In this document: piece after piece, positions 48,038 through 57,669 of the stretch | Layout of the letters: each line of letters starts with the position of its first letter | Position numbering within the stretch: position 1 is the stretch's first letter | From: Kiritimatiellia bacterium | Lineage (GTDB): Bacteria > Verrucomicrobiota > Kiritimatiellia > UBA8416 > YA12-FULL-48-11 | DNA: 64,000 nucleotides | Direction: 5' to 3' | Assembly (NCBI GenBank): GCA_028716365.1 | Contig: JAQUPZ010000002.1 | Coordinates: forward strand, 310,001 to 374,000 | Made by a program: the position numbers and the translations under genes | Notes under the pieces: generated by a model | What the model was told of the DNA's origin: nothing | What the model saw: the letters and a program-made list of their open reading frames with translations, nothing else | Databases searched by the model: none

Positions 48038-49357
48038 TTACTCTGCAATAATCCTGTAAAAATATTGTCCCGAATTTGTAGCTGAAACATCGTTGAATGT
48101 ATTTATTGGTGGGGTCGCTGGAATATTGTTGCTGATATCAAAAAACCCTTGAATCAGGTTCGTGGAACGTTTCATCGTATAAAAATGTCCACCGACTGAA
48201 TTCCACTTGATAACGATGCCATTGGCCGGATCGACTTCGTTAGTGCTGTCAATACTCAACGCCAATGTAGAACACAAATTAGTCGGGTTGGTACCAGCTA
48301 CATATTCGGCATAATTATTCATACCGTCGCCGTCATCGTCGTAATCGGCCATACCTTCCGCTTCGTATGCACTGCCAACACCGAAATACTCATTGAGCCA
48401 CCAATATGGCATTCCGTCATAACTCTTCGGATCGGTAATAGTGATGTCAATATCGGAGAATCCAGTTAACAATACGGACAAGCAATTACCTGACCATGTC
48501 CCGTCGGCTTCCCAGAAATCTTTGACATTATTACTGTTCGAGTCACGATACCCGGAGATAATGTAGTCTGTAAGCATTGGTAAACCGTCAATCTGATAGT
48601 AACCGGGGCTGCCAATCGTCACAACCGCACTCGTACTGGATATGCCTCCGACAGAAACTGCACTGACCCGAATCGGGCCATCAAGATTACCGTTGTAGTA
48701 AACAGTTCCCGACACGGATACGATTTGCGGGGTCTGGATTCCCTGGATTCTGAAATCGTCAATTCTGTAGTTCTGTGCAGCAGCATCCCCAAAGCGGCGA
48801 ACATACACGCCGACCCAATCAACGGATACGATGTCTTTCGAGAATTGTTCTTCAGAACTGACAGGACCAAGGATCCATCCTGCGTCAAAACTGACAGGTA
48901 TATTGTAGTCCGTCCACAGCCCGGGAGTCGGAGCAGGTAAAGTCAGATACCACGTATTACCACTAGTACCGGAATGCAGATATAACGCGACCGCACTCGG
49001 GGGACTACTTACAGGACGAAATCTAAACGAGATGTTTACAGCCCAAAGCCCTGGTCCTACATCCACACGCGCTATATCAGACACTGAATACGAAACTGCC
49101 TGTGCCTGAAATGCCATATTCAAATATCCACCCGGATTACTCAAGGTCACTTCAGATGATCCGTTAGTCCAGCCGGCGACGCCTGGATCAGTCCACGTAA
49201 ACGTGATATCTACTTCTTCCTGGGCACGAACGGATACGGCCACAACGAGTACGATGGCTGACAGGATACGGACGATCAAGGACTGTACATTAGACCCGAA
49301 GGTTAACTTATAAGCCCCCCATCCTTTCCATTGTCTTATCGTAAGATGTTGTACCAT
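48038..49357 (-). CDS. Small secreted paralogue B with carboxypeptidase-regulatory-like insert
   Basis: Secreted protein of 439 residues. AGGAGG lies 6 bases before the ATG at 49357, so the start is secure; it lies 10 bases after the stop of giant 2. The signal peptide (LIVRILSAIVLVVAVSVRAQ) follows a longish basic N-terminus. Order: the shared domain with SVDWVGVYVRRFGDAAAQNY and RIDDFRIQGI; an inserted beta domain (SGTVYYNGNLDGPIRV, YYQIDGLPMLTDYIISGYRD) like carboxypeptidase-regulatory domains; a calcium-type loop (DYDDDGDGMNNYAEYVAGTN); and the same C-terminal beta domain as paralogue A (KWNSVGGHFYTMKRSTNLIQ). The DNA of the last 250 bases is visibly similar to that of paralogue A, as expected from a duplicated unit. 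Confidence 0.85.
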   Translation of the reverse strand: MVQHLTIRQWKGWGAYKLTFGSNVQSLIVRILSAIVLVVAVSVRAQEEVDITFTWTDPGVAGWTNGSSEVTLSNPGGYLNMAFQAQAVSYSVSDIARVDVGPGLWAVNISFRFRPVSSPPSAVALYLHSGTSGNTWYLTLPAPTPGLWTDYNIPVSFDAGWILGPVSSEEQFSKDIVSVDWVGVYVRRFGDAAAQNYRIDDFRIQGIQTPQIVSVSGTVYYNGNLDGPIRVSAVSVGGISSTSAVVTIGSPGYYQIDGLPMLTDYIISGYRDSNSNNVKDFWEADGTWSGNCLSVLLTGFSDIDITITDPKSYDGMPYWWLNEYFGVGSAYEAEGMADYDDDGDGMNNYAEYVAGTNPTNLCSTLALSIDSTNEVDPANGIVIKWNSVGGHFYTMKRSTNLIQGFFDISNNIPATPPINTFNDVSATNSGQYFYRIIAE

Positions 49358-49367
49358 ACCGTTCCTC

Positions 49368-52300
49368 CTACGGTAATTGCGGTGTCCACATAAAATTCGT
49401 TATCGCCAGATTAGTTGCAGAATGATAATAGTAATATGCCACGCCTGGTTCGAGTGCAAAATCGGCAAAATTATTCTCATTTTCATCCCACCAGCGCTTA
49501 TTATAGCTTAAACCAATATAATCCATCAACCAGTAAAATTTATAGGTATTATTGTCCCATACCCACATAATGTCACCACCCTGTTCAGGATATTCGGGAT
49601 TGAAGTTAGCACCACCGACTGCTCCCGCACCATAGAACCCAAGCTGATCAGCCTCGTTTGTTATCGCCACACTTCGGAGGTGCTGGCGGGCCTCGGCAAG
49701 TGGCCAGCCGAACAAGGTCCACTTATTGGTTGTGAACGCAAAATTCGTCACAGTCTGTGCTGTGAACGATCTGCCCCCGAATACAGTGTTCGTTCTGTCG
49801 GTAGTGTTGGTACGGCGAATAATCCACAAAGCCATTCCCGCCGTGACAGGAACATTGGCCGTTGTGCCGGAATCACGGTCCCACCAGTAGGTCTGGCCTT
49901 GTGTGTTAGTTACCAGATAATATTCATTCCACATACCAGCAGGCGACAGGCAGCGCGCAATATCTGCCAGGCCTGTAGAAGCAGATGCATACAGCCCGCG
50001 CGCAAGTTGCTGGCCGAGAGTTGAATTCAGATTATTCTCGTTCGTACTGCCGAAATTCACAGGCACGCAGATAAGAAATTGCTCGTTTGTGGTCCTCTGC
50101 TGGACGTGCAAGGCCCATTCCTCGGTGTTCGTGTAACTGTAACCGTCATATGACACACTGACGTCATAGTACCGGTGAGACGTCTCGATTACCGCATTCG
50201 TGTCGATCCAGTAGTTTGTCCCTTCAGTTGAGCCTGCAGTCAGATAACTTCCCACCAGGGTTTTTTCACCGCTTGCATCGTCCGAGCTGTTGATGACATA
50301 CTGCCGATACGGCCCCAGCCAGATGCTCAACCTGAAATCGTTTGTATTTACAAGATCGGCTGTGGAAATTTTAAGATATGAGGCCGGATCGGTCGGGTCT
50401 GTACCAGAGGTATATTCATCGCGATTTGAAAAACCATCTGAATCCGAGTCTATCGTGGCATCGTCTGCATTGTTAGTATTGAAACCATTGGCTATTTCCC
50501 ACGTGTCAGGCATGCCGTCGCCATCGTAATCTCTAAGTGTCGTGAAATTGGTTGAAGATGTTGCCCATCGCCCTCCGACAATATTTGTACCGTAACAGCG
50601 ATACCAGTACGTTGACCCCTTTGACAGTCCACTGATATTTCCGAGCATGGCACCCTCGTCATCTACATCCAGGGTGCCAATGGTGACATAGTTGGACCAA
50701 CTGCTGAAATTTGTTATTCCATCATCCGGTCCCCAGTAGGCACGGACTGTACAGGTTGTTCCGCCGGACGAGATTAAGTTGCCCCGTAGTGCCGCCACTG
50801 TCATTCCCGGATATGCCCCGCCGTCGTTGTCAACTTTGGGCGGCTGGGGCGGGGTGATGAAATTCGTGGTGGTACCGGCCCAGACGAATCCTGCTATGTT
50901 GGAGGCATATGCCCGATAGAAATACTGCCTCAACGGTAATAACTCGCATGTGTTCGTCGAAAACAGTCCCGATTCCAGACTTCCTAAGTTATACACGTTC
51001 GACCAGTTCATCATGTTCGTGCCACCATCTGTTAGGCCCCAATAAATGTGGACCACGGCACTCCTGCCACCGGCTGATATCAAATCGCCTCTCAGTGTCG
51101 CATTCGTGGTCACGTTTGTTGCGCCACCGTCATTACTGATAGAAGGTGGGCCAATGCCGTAACCGGTCAGCATATATTCCTCATATACAATATTAGAATG
51201 AATACAACCACCTCCTGAATAGCGGCTCACAGGATCGGTCGTCGCTATTCTGACAGAGCCAGTGAATACTCCCTGATATGGCGGGACGAAATGTATTTTG
51301 CAATATTGGTAACCTTCGCCGCTCACAGCGGCCAGAGTAGCACCAGTCGCAATATTGAACGCATTGCTGGGATCGTTGAATTCATACCACGCCGTCTGAC
51401 TCCAGGAACCATTCGTAAGGTCCACGGTATTGGTGATGTATGCGCCATACAGGATCGTTCCCTCGCTGCTACCCTGATTACGCGCACCAAAGCTCATCTC
51501 GTTACTTGATGTTACCTTCGTATCAGGAAACTCGTAAATTTCCGTAGGATCATATTCCAGCCAGAGCTTGGGCGTGTAAGCAGATATGTCTAAATTATCC
51601 CCGTAGAATTCAATGTTGTTACCTGACGGCCCCGACCCAGTCGAATCCCGCCACAGTTCAGCACGGCACCGGTTGCCCGAATGTGAAACAGGAATTGGAT
51701 CGGCTTTGCTGATACTTATCATTTGATACACGGTGTTCGTGTGGGCCAATTGCGTCTGCATCCAGACACTGCCTGCGTCCACGTTCCACCATTTGAAGGT
51801 CAAAGCCGCAGGATTCTTGCCAACAGCGCCGGCCCGCGTATAGGCCCTGCCACCCAGGACAAAACCCGGTCGTACTCCGCCGTTCGTGGGTATTCCTCCG
51901 CCTCCATATTGGCCGTTCCACGAGACTCTGAATTCATTGCTGTCGACCCCGTAGAGGTATTTTCCGCTGTTGATCGCGAATTGCATCGAATAAGAACCCG
52001 TTCGAGGGAAGGAATTAATCCGTTGCATCGCAGCGGCATCTGATCGCGTCCAGTTGAGAGCATCCGCTGAACTCCCTCCGGCCGTTTCTATTCCTCCGTT
52101 GATCAATAACGTTAACTCTGGCGGATTAACCGCAAGGAAACTTTCCGAACTCGAAGCCCATACCTCGCCCACATCCTTGGTTGCATAGACCCTGTAATAG
52201 TAGGTCTGGTTCTCGACCAGGCCTGAGATGTTGGTGCTGAAATTGCCTATTTCCTGCAGGCCCATTTCGCACACATTTGTCCAACTCCATTGATTTGTTC

Positions 52301-55300
52301 CACCGTCGGTGGGCCCCCAGTAAATGTACACAAAGGGAGAACCTCCAACCGCTTCGATTACCTCCCCGCGCAGTGTTGCATTACTCGAGCTAATCTTCCA
52401 GGCCCCGTTATAGTTGCCGACGACAAGAATATCGTTGTCAACTATAGTCACGGTGGCATTACTGGAACCACTGATTGTCGTATTAACGCAGTTTGATATT
52501 CCAACGTTTATGGTCTCATTGGATTCCATGAGCAGATCGTCATTCAGCGGGATATTAATCGTTTTTATACCAGTCTGGCCCGCGTTCCATGTCACAGCTC
52601 CATTCACATTCGTGAAGTCAACCCCAGCCTCGGCCGTTCCGGAGGCCGTTGAATAACTTACGGTAACGCCGCGCCCCGACTCGGCGCTGATCGCCAGTGA
52701 TACCACGGCGTTCCCGGTATCCTCATTGGCGCTGTAAGGCGTGTTAGTGAAGAATACTGAAGGCATGTTGTCATTATCAATGATTGAAATTGTAGTCGGA
52801 TTGGATCCGTTGACTGTGGTGTTCGAGAGACTTGACAATGTCACGTAAATAGTTTCGTCGTTTTCATCCAGTGCATCTTCAATGATCGGAATAGTAATGT
52901 TTTGTGATCCGGTCACACCCGCATTCCACGATAACGTTCCAGTCCTATTGGTGTAGTCCTTGGCGGCAGTTGCCGTGCCGTCCGAAGTCGCGTAGTTGAC
53001 CGATATATCCTTGCCGGATTCCGTACTCAGCGTCACTGTCACCGTCCGGCTAGTGGCGCTCTCAGCAACAACATAAAGCGCGGCGCTGAAAGATACCGGC
53101 GAAGGGGCGTCATCGTCGTAAATTATGATAGTCGTGTTCGTATTCCCGCTGATCGTCGCATTGACCGCATTGGTCAGCCGCAGGTTGATTGTCTCATCCG
53201 GTTCGTCCAGCTCGTCACCGACAATCGGAACCGTGAATGTTTTGCTGCTGCTTTCCCCGATATTCCATGTCAGCGTGCCGCTCACATTGGTGTAATCAGT
53301 ACCGGCTATTGCGGTTCCAGCCCACGTCTGATAATCCACGGTCGTTGACGCTACGGCGGCACGGTTGATTCTGACAGTCACAACGGCATTGGTGGCATTC
53401 TCGTAAACAACAAACGGCTCACCGAAGAAAGACACATTGACCGGGCCATCGTTGTCTACGATAATTACTGTGGTGTTTGTCTCGCCTATCGTGCAGTTCA
53501 CCGCGTTTGTCAAGTACACGTTGAATGTCTCATCCACTTCAGTCTCCGAGTCGTTTACTATCGAAACGGCAAACGTCTTGGAGGTTGTTTCACCGGCCTG
53601 CCATGTCAACGTTCCTGTGGCGTTGGTATAATCATTGCTCGAAACCATGGCAGTTCCATCGGCTGTACCGTAGTCCACCGTCACCAGCTTCTCGGACACA
53701 GCACTGATCGTCACCATTATTGTCCGGTTTGTATCACCTTCAGGCACGGCATACGGCTCCCCCCAGAAGGAGACGACAGGCGGCGAATCGTCGTCTATGA
53801 TTGTGTATATATGGTTGGTATCCGCCCCCAGAGTACAATGCCCGCCATTCGTAAGCACAAGGTCTATTGTCTGATCAACTTCATCAATTACATCGTTACA
53901 TATCGTGATATATATATTTGTGGTAATACTGCCTGCCGCTACCGTGGCCGTTCCGGCCGACAAAATGTAGTCGGAACCGTTGGTAGCCGTACCGCCGGCT
54001 ATCGCATAGTTTACCGTAACGTCAACGGCCGAAGTCGCTGACATCGTCAGTTGAAAGGCCACCGGACTGACGGACTCAGCGCCGCTCGAATTCGTACTAT
54101 TGAACTGAACAACTGGGGGCAATGTCGTAAAGTTCGTGCTGTATTGAGCCCAATGGTAAGATTCAGAGTTGGTTGCATAAACACGATAGTAGTAGGTCTT
54201 GTTGGCAAGCAGGCCGGTAATATTAGTCGATATCGCTCCGGTACTGCATACACCTATATTCAACTGGTTTGACCATTTATTGCCTGTAGTGCCTCCGTCA
54301 GTTGGTCCCCAATACACATACACCGTTGCAGGAGCGCCTCCCGTCGCTGTCAGATTTGCCCTCAGAGTGGCTGAAGTAGCCGTGATACTTGTGGCCCCGC
54401 CATCGTTATTCACCGCAGGACCGTATGTCATCGAGAAGATTTTGCCGCAGGTCAGCTTTGCGCTGTTGGTGGATAGAGTACCAGCCGAACTGCACCATAT
54501 CTTGAACGAACCGCCATTTGTTGAGAGAGTACCGCCCAGATTGGTAACAACCGTGTCGGTACCGAGAATGACGCTGGATCCCATCATACAGATGCCGCCG
54601 CCTGCACCACTACCACCCTGATCGGCTCCAGCGGCTCCGCATGCATTGATTGTTCCAGCACAGGTCAAATCCAGCGGCCCTGAAATGGATCCCAGTACAA
54701 TCGCTCCGCCACCTGCGGCTCCTCCACCTCCGCCGCCAGACGCTTGAACACCCTCAGCACCCCCTACCGCTCCTCCGTCTCCACCACTGTAACCGTTGTT
54801 TCCGGACATTGCACCACCACCGCCGCCGCCGGAACCACTTCCACGGTAAATCGAGTAGTTACCATATGCTGTCGGTACGCCGGAATAGAAACTGCCGATA
54901 GACGTCTCGTTGTTCAATCCATTGGTATTGTTGTCCACGGCGTTGTAACCGCCTCTGCCGCCGTTGCCGCCGTACTTCGCACTCGTGTCGGCTCCGTAAC
55001 CGCCAGCACCACCATACGAACCGCCGCCTTTTCCCCCATTACCTCCTGATTGCGCACCGTAACCGGAGGAGCCGTTATCAGGAAGCCAGTTCTCGGAAGC
55101 GGCAGTGCCGCCACCCTGACCACCGTTCCCACCGACAGCGTTTGCTCCGTTACTACCGGCAATTCCACCCACAGTACCCGATCCCGTCGTCCCGCCAAAG
55201 CCCTGTCCACCGACTGTCTTTTTGCCAGTTCCTCCTCCACCACCTCCTCCTCCGAATCCCTTGCCATACGCCGAAATTCCAGCGTGGTTGATCACGCATA

Positions 55301-57269
55301 TTGACTTCGCATGGATCACAAGATAACCGGTGTCGTTAACTGTTATGTTGTCCGAGATGACGACATTGTGATTTGGATAGTTGATAATACCACCGGCGGT
55401 TCCCGAAATGAACTTCGCGGGAGTCTTGTCATCCATGATTGTTCCTTCCCCGCATGCGTCGGAAAAAGAGGCATTAGTCGGACCGCTCAGGTTCACGTAG
55501 AAGTTGTCGCACAAACCATCACTGGTTGGCGAAGCGTTGACAACAACCGATACCGTAGCATTCTGCGTACCCGCGTCAAACGACACTACTCCGTTAGTCG
55601 CCATGTATTCCGTGCCAGCCTGGGCCGAGCCGTTCGATGTGGCGTAAACCACAGAAGCACTTGTGAAGCTAGACAGGGACAGCTGCATCGTAAAAGTCAG
55701 GTTTGTGGTCCCGGAGGCTACTCGCGTCACATAGGCATTGTTTATTGAAACAGACGGCACGGGCATGACGAAATTGGTCGTTGTCGTCGCCCAGACTCCA
55801 CCTAAGACATTGGTGGCAAACGCGCGATAATAGTTCGTCTTGTTAGCAATAAGACCCGCAGTGACGGCCGTTGAAAAGAATCCAAACACATCTCCCGTAT
55901 CAACTTTATTACTCCATGAATTCGGGTCGGTTCCACCATCGGTGGGACCGTAGTAAATACACGTGGTTGGGGTGGGACTTCCTCTTGTGACATTACCATT
56001 GAGCGTGGCTCCGCTTCCGGTTATGTTTGATGCTCCACCATCGTTGTTGATCGCAGGTACACCCCACGTGTAAAAGTTCGTACTTTCTGAACACCACGCG
56101 GATCCATAGGAATTTGTGGCCCAGAACCGGTAGTAATACTGCGTGTTAGTTGACAAACCCGTAATATTAGTTGAAAGAGAACCCACATTAATCACTCCAA
56201 AAGAATTGGTATTATTCCAACTTGACTGGACTGTTCCCCCGTCATTGGTCCCCCAGTATAGAAAAACGGTTGTTACCGCTGCTCCGGTCGAAATCACGCT
56301 TGCGTTGAAAGTCGCGGAAGTCAATGACAGATCTGTCGCTCCAGCGTTAGTGATCCTCGGAAGCCTGTCGTAAAAGATATTAATCCTGATTTGATCGAAC
56401 CGGATCTCGTCGGATGAAGTATCGTTGTCCGAGATCATGACGCCAAATGTCGCCAGATTGATCTCTTGTGGAATCCACGTGTCACCCCACAAATCCAGAG
56501 CATCGCCCACCTCCGCAACATCGTCGCTCGTCTGGGGTAAAGCTTGATTTACCTTGTTGGTACCGGAAAGAGAAACGCCATCCTTGGTAAGACCGATTCG
56601 ATACTGCCGTTTGCCGGCCGTTGAGGCAACGCCCAATCCCCTCCTCTCAATGCTGATACCTTCTATGACGGCATTTGAGGGAAGATTGAATCCGAAATTC
56701 GTGAGAATCAGTGAGTCCTGACCGGCGGCAGCATATTTGCACCTGTTGGTATCCGCATACTTGGCCGCATATACAAGACTTCCGGAATCGTACGTCCAGT
56801 TACTACCCGATACACCGTCGGCCGTGAAGAGTCTCGCTGCCGGCAAAGTTGTGAGGTTTTGCGATAAGGGTGCCCAAGCCCCACCGGCTGAATTGGTGGC
56901 GAAGCAACGATAATAATATAAGGTGTTCGCATTCAAGTTGGAAACACCGGTGGAGAATTTTTGTATTGGAAGTGTCCCCATGTTCTCATTTGTCATCCAA
57001 CTGCTGAATGTGGTAACACCGTCGTTCGTACCCCAGTAAATCCGTACCTCAGTTGGAGCTCCCCCCGTCGAGGTGAGATTCCCATTGAGTGCACAGGACG
57101 ACGGGGTGATTTTCGACGGGCCTTCTTCATTGATCACAATCGGAGGGGCCGCGTGGGAATTCGACGGCCAGAGCAATCCAGCCAGAGTAAAGCAAACCGC
57201 TACTAGACTTGCACGGTTAATTCCGAGCACTTCTAGGACCGATTGAGCTTTTAGAGATTCAGTTTCCAT
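49368..57269 (-). CDS. Giant 2: 2633-residue secreted Calx-beta / fibronectin-like protein
   Basis: Secreted surface protein. The signal peptide ends near SNSHAA (residue about 42). About seven fibronectin-like NDGGA...YYYR.YATN domains occur near residues 44, 305, 406, 953, 1620, 2046 and 2146. Six Calx-beta domains are present, one at about 505-615 and five in a row at about 1050-1610 (for example VDYGTADGTAMVSSNDYTNA). A glycine-rich stretch lies at about 665-890 (GGNGGKGGGSYGGAGGYGAD). A TSP3-like loop (DGDGMPDTWEIANG) leads into the C-terminal domain shared with giant 1 (TNTEEWALHVQQRTTNEQFL, ALEPGVAYYYYHSATN), ending TNFMWTPQLP. Calx-beta domains bind calcium in many adhesins. No PEP-CTERM or barrel was found. 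Paralogue B follows 10 bases downstream and should be cotranscribed. Confidence 0.88.
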   Translation of the reverse strand: METESLKAQSVLEVLGINRASLVAVCFTLAGLLWPSNSHAAPPIVINEEGPSKITPSSCALNGNLTSTGGAPTEVRIYWGTNDGVTTFSSWMTNENMGTLPIQKFSTGVSNLNANTLYYYRCFATNSAGGAWAPLSQNLTTLPAARLFTADGVSGSNWTYDSGSLVYAAKYADTNRCKYAAAGQDSLILTNFGFNLPSNAVIEGISIERRGLGVASTAGKRQYRIGLTKDGVSLSGTNKVNQALPQTSDDVAEVGDALDLWGDTWIPQEINLATFGVMISDNDTSSDEIRFDQIRINIFYDRLPRITNAGATDLSLTSATFNASVISTGAAVTTVFLYWGTNDGGTVQSSWNNTNSFGVINVGSLSTNITGLSTNTQYYYRFWATNSYGSAWCSESTNFYTWGVPAINNDGGASNITGSGATLNGNVTRGSPTPTTCIYYGPTDGGTDPNSWSNKVDTGDVFGFFSTAVTAGLIANKTNYYRAFATNVLGGVWATTTTNFVMPVPSVSINNAYVTRVASGTTNLTFTMQLSLSSFTSASVVYATSNGSAQAGTEYMATNGVVSFDAGTQNATVSVVVNASPTSDGLCDNFYVNLSGPTNASFSDACGEGTIMDDKTPAKFISGTAGGIINYPNHNVVISDNITVNDTGYLVIHAKSICVINHAGISAYGKGFGGGGGGGGTGKKTVGGQGFGGTTGSGTVGGIAGSNGANAVGGNGGQGGGTAASENWLPDNGSSGYGAQSGGNGGKGGGSYGGAGGYGADTSAKYGGNGGRGGYNAVDNNTNGLNNETSIGSFYSGVPTAYGNYSIYRGSGSGGGGGGAMSGNNGYSGGDGGAVGGAEGVQASGGGGGGAAGGGAIVLGSISGPLDLTCAGTINACGAAGADQGGSGAGGGICMMGSSVILGTDTVVTNLGGTLSTNGGSFKIWCSSAGTLSTNSAKLTCGKIFSMTYGPAVNNDGGATSITATSATLRANLTATGGAPATVYVYWGPTDGGTTGNKWSNQLNIGVCSTGAISTNITGLLANKTYYYRVYATNSESYHWAQYSTNFTTLPPVVQFNSTNSSGAESVSPVAFQLTMSATSAVDVTVNYAIAGGTATNGSDYILSAGTATVAAGSITTNIYITICNDVIDEVDQTIDLVLTNGGHCTLGADTNHIYTIIDDDSPPVVSFWGEPYAVPEGDTNRTIMVTISAVSEKLVTVDYGTADGTAMVSSNDYTNATGTLTWQAGETTSKTFAVSIVNDSETEVDETFNVYLTNAVNCTIGETNTTVIIVDNDGPVNVSFFGEPFVVYENATNAVVTVRINRAAVASTTVDYQTWAGTAIAGTDYTNVSGTLTWNIGESSSKTFTVPIVGDELDEPDETINLRLTNAVNATISGNTNTTIIIYDDDAPSPVSFSAALYVVAESATSRTVTVTLSTESGKDISVNYATSDGTATAAKDYTNRTGTLSWNAGVTGSQNITIPIIEDALDENDETIYVTLSSLSNTTVNGSNPTTISIIDNDNMPSVFFTNTPYSANEDTGNAVVSLAISAESGRGVTVSYSTASGTAEAGVDFTNVNGAVTWNAGQTGIKTINIPLNDDLLMESNETINVGISNCVNTTISGSSNATVTIVDNDILVVGNYNGAWKISSSNATLRGEVIEAVGGSPFVYIYWGPTDGGTNQWSWTNVCEMGLQEIGNFSTNISGLVENQTYYYRVYATKDVGEVWASSSESFLAVNPPELTLLINGGIETAGGSSADALNWTRSDAAAMQRINSFPRTGSYSMQFAINSGKYLYGVDSNEFRVSWNGQYGGGGIPTNGGVRPGFVLGGRAYTRAGAVGKNPAALTFKWWNVDAGSVWMQTQLAHTNTVYQMISISKADPIPVSHSGNRCRAELWRDSTGSGPSGNNIEFYGDNLDISAYTPKLWLEYDPTEIYEFPDTKVTSSNEMSFGARNQGSSEGTILYGAYITNTVDLTNGSWSQTAWYEFNDPSNAFNIATGATLAAVSGEGYQYCKIHFVPPYQGVFTGSVRIATTDPVSRYSGGGCIHSNIVYEEYMLTGYGIGPPSISNDGGATNVTTNATLRGDLISAGGRSAVVHIYWGLTDGGTNMMNWSNVYNLGSLESGLFSTNTCELLPLRQYFYRAYASNIAGFVWAGTTTNFITPPQPPKVDNDGGAYPGMTVAALRGNLISSGGTTCTVRAYWGPDDGITNFSSWSNYVTIGTLDVDDEGAMLGNISGLSKGSTYWYRCYGTNIVGGRWATSSTNFTTLRDYDGDGMPDTWEIANGFNTNNADDATIDSDSDGFSNRDEYTSGTDPTDPASYLKISTADLVNTNDFRLSIWLGPYRQYVINSSDDASGEKTLVGSYLTAGSTEGTNYWIDTNAVIETSHRYYDVSVSYDGYSYTNTEEWALHVQQRTTNEQFLICVPVNFGSTNENNLNSTLGQQLARGLYASASTGLADIARCLSPAGMWNEYYLVTNTQGQTYWWDRDSGTTANVPVTAGMALWIIRRTNTTDRTNTVFGGRSFTAQTVTNFAFTTNKWTLFGWPLAEARQHLRSVAITNEADQLGFYGAGAVGGANFNPEYPEQGGDIMWVWDNNTYKFYWLMDYIGLSYNKRWWDENENNFADFALEPGVAYYYYHSATNLAITNFMWTPQLP

Positions 57270-57324
57270 TATTTTAATCCAGACTTATTCTTTAAAAGAC
57301 AATTAAGGGCACACCTCACCTTTC

Positions 57325-57416
57325 TTGTATTTGCCCATACAACTTTCTTTGCCCACACATAATTCTGATCGGCGGATATTTACCCCTCCTACCTTGTGAA
57401 AGGGACCCCACCGCCG
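57325..57416 (-). promoter_or_regulatory. Structured 5' leader of giant 2 (two conserved hairpins)
   Basis: Hairpin 1 pairs CGGCGG (57411-57416) with CCGCCG (57370-57375); hairpin 2 is TTGTAT-GGGCAA-ATACAA (57325-57342). Both correspond to hairpins in the leader of giant 1. The loop of hairpin 1 holds the shared CCTTTCACA. Confidence 0.55.
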
Positions 57417-57453
57417 TAATACCCGACAGAATCAACAGGTTTACCTACCCTGA

Positions 57454-57481
57454 ATTGTACCTTACCCCTGGAAATTGTCAA
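57454..57481 (-). promoter_or_regulatory. Promoter of giant 2
   Basis: On the minus strand TTGACA (57476-57481), 16 bases, then TACAAT (57454-57459). It aligns exactly with the promoter before giant 1. The predicted leader is about 180 bases. Confidence 0.7.
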
Positions 57482-57669
57482 TAATAATGGGGTTTTATTG
57501 AAATTATTGAATTCCAAGGTAAGCATTTACAACGAATCTCATTTGATTTTAAAAAATAATCACAAAATTCCCGTTTTTCTTTCACCTGAGTGATAGCTGG
57601 GCAATTTTTACTGGTTTTTTGGGTATACACGGATATAGTAAGCAATAACATAATCGAAAAAGGAACTTC

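Noticed and set aside
57301..57450. Leader of giant 2 as a cyclic di-GMP (GEMM-I) riboswitch because of GGGCAAA
   Set aside because: GGGCAAA is not kept in the homologous leader of giant 1 and the second conserved GEMM block is missing.
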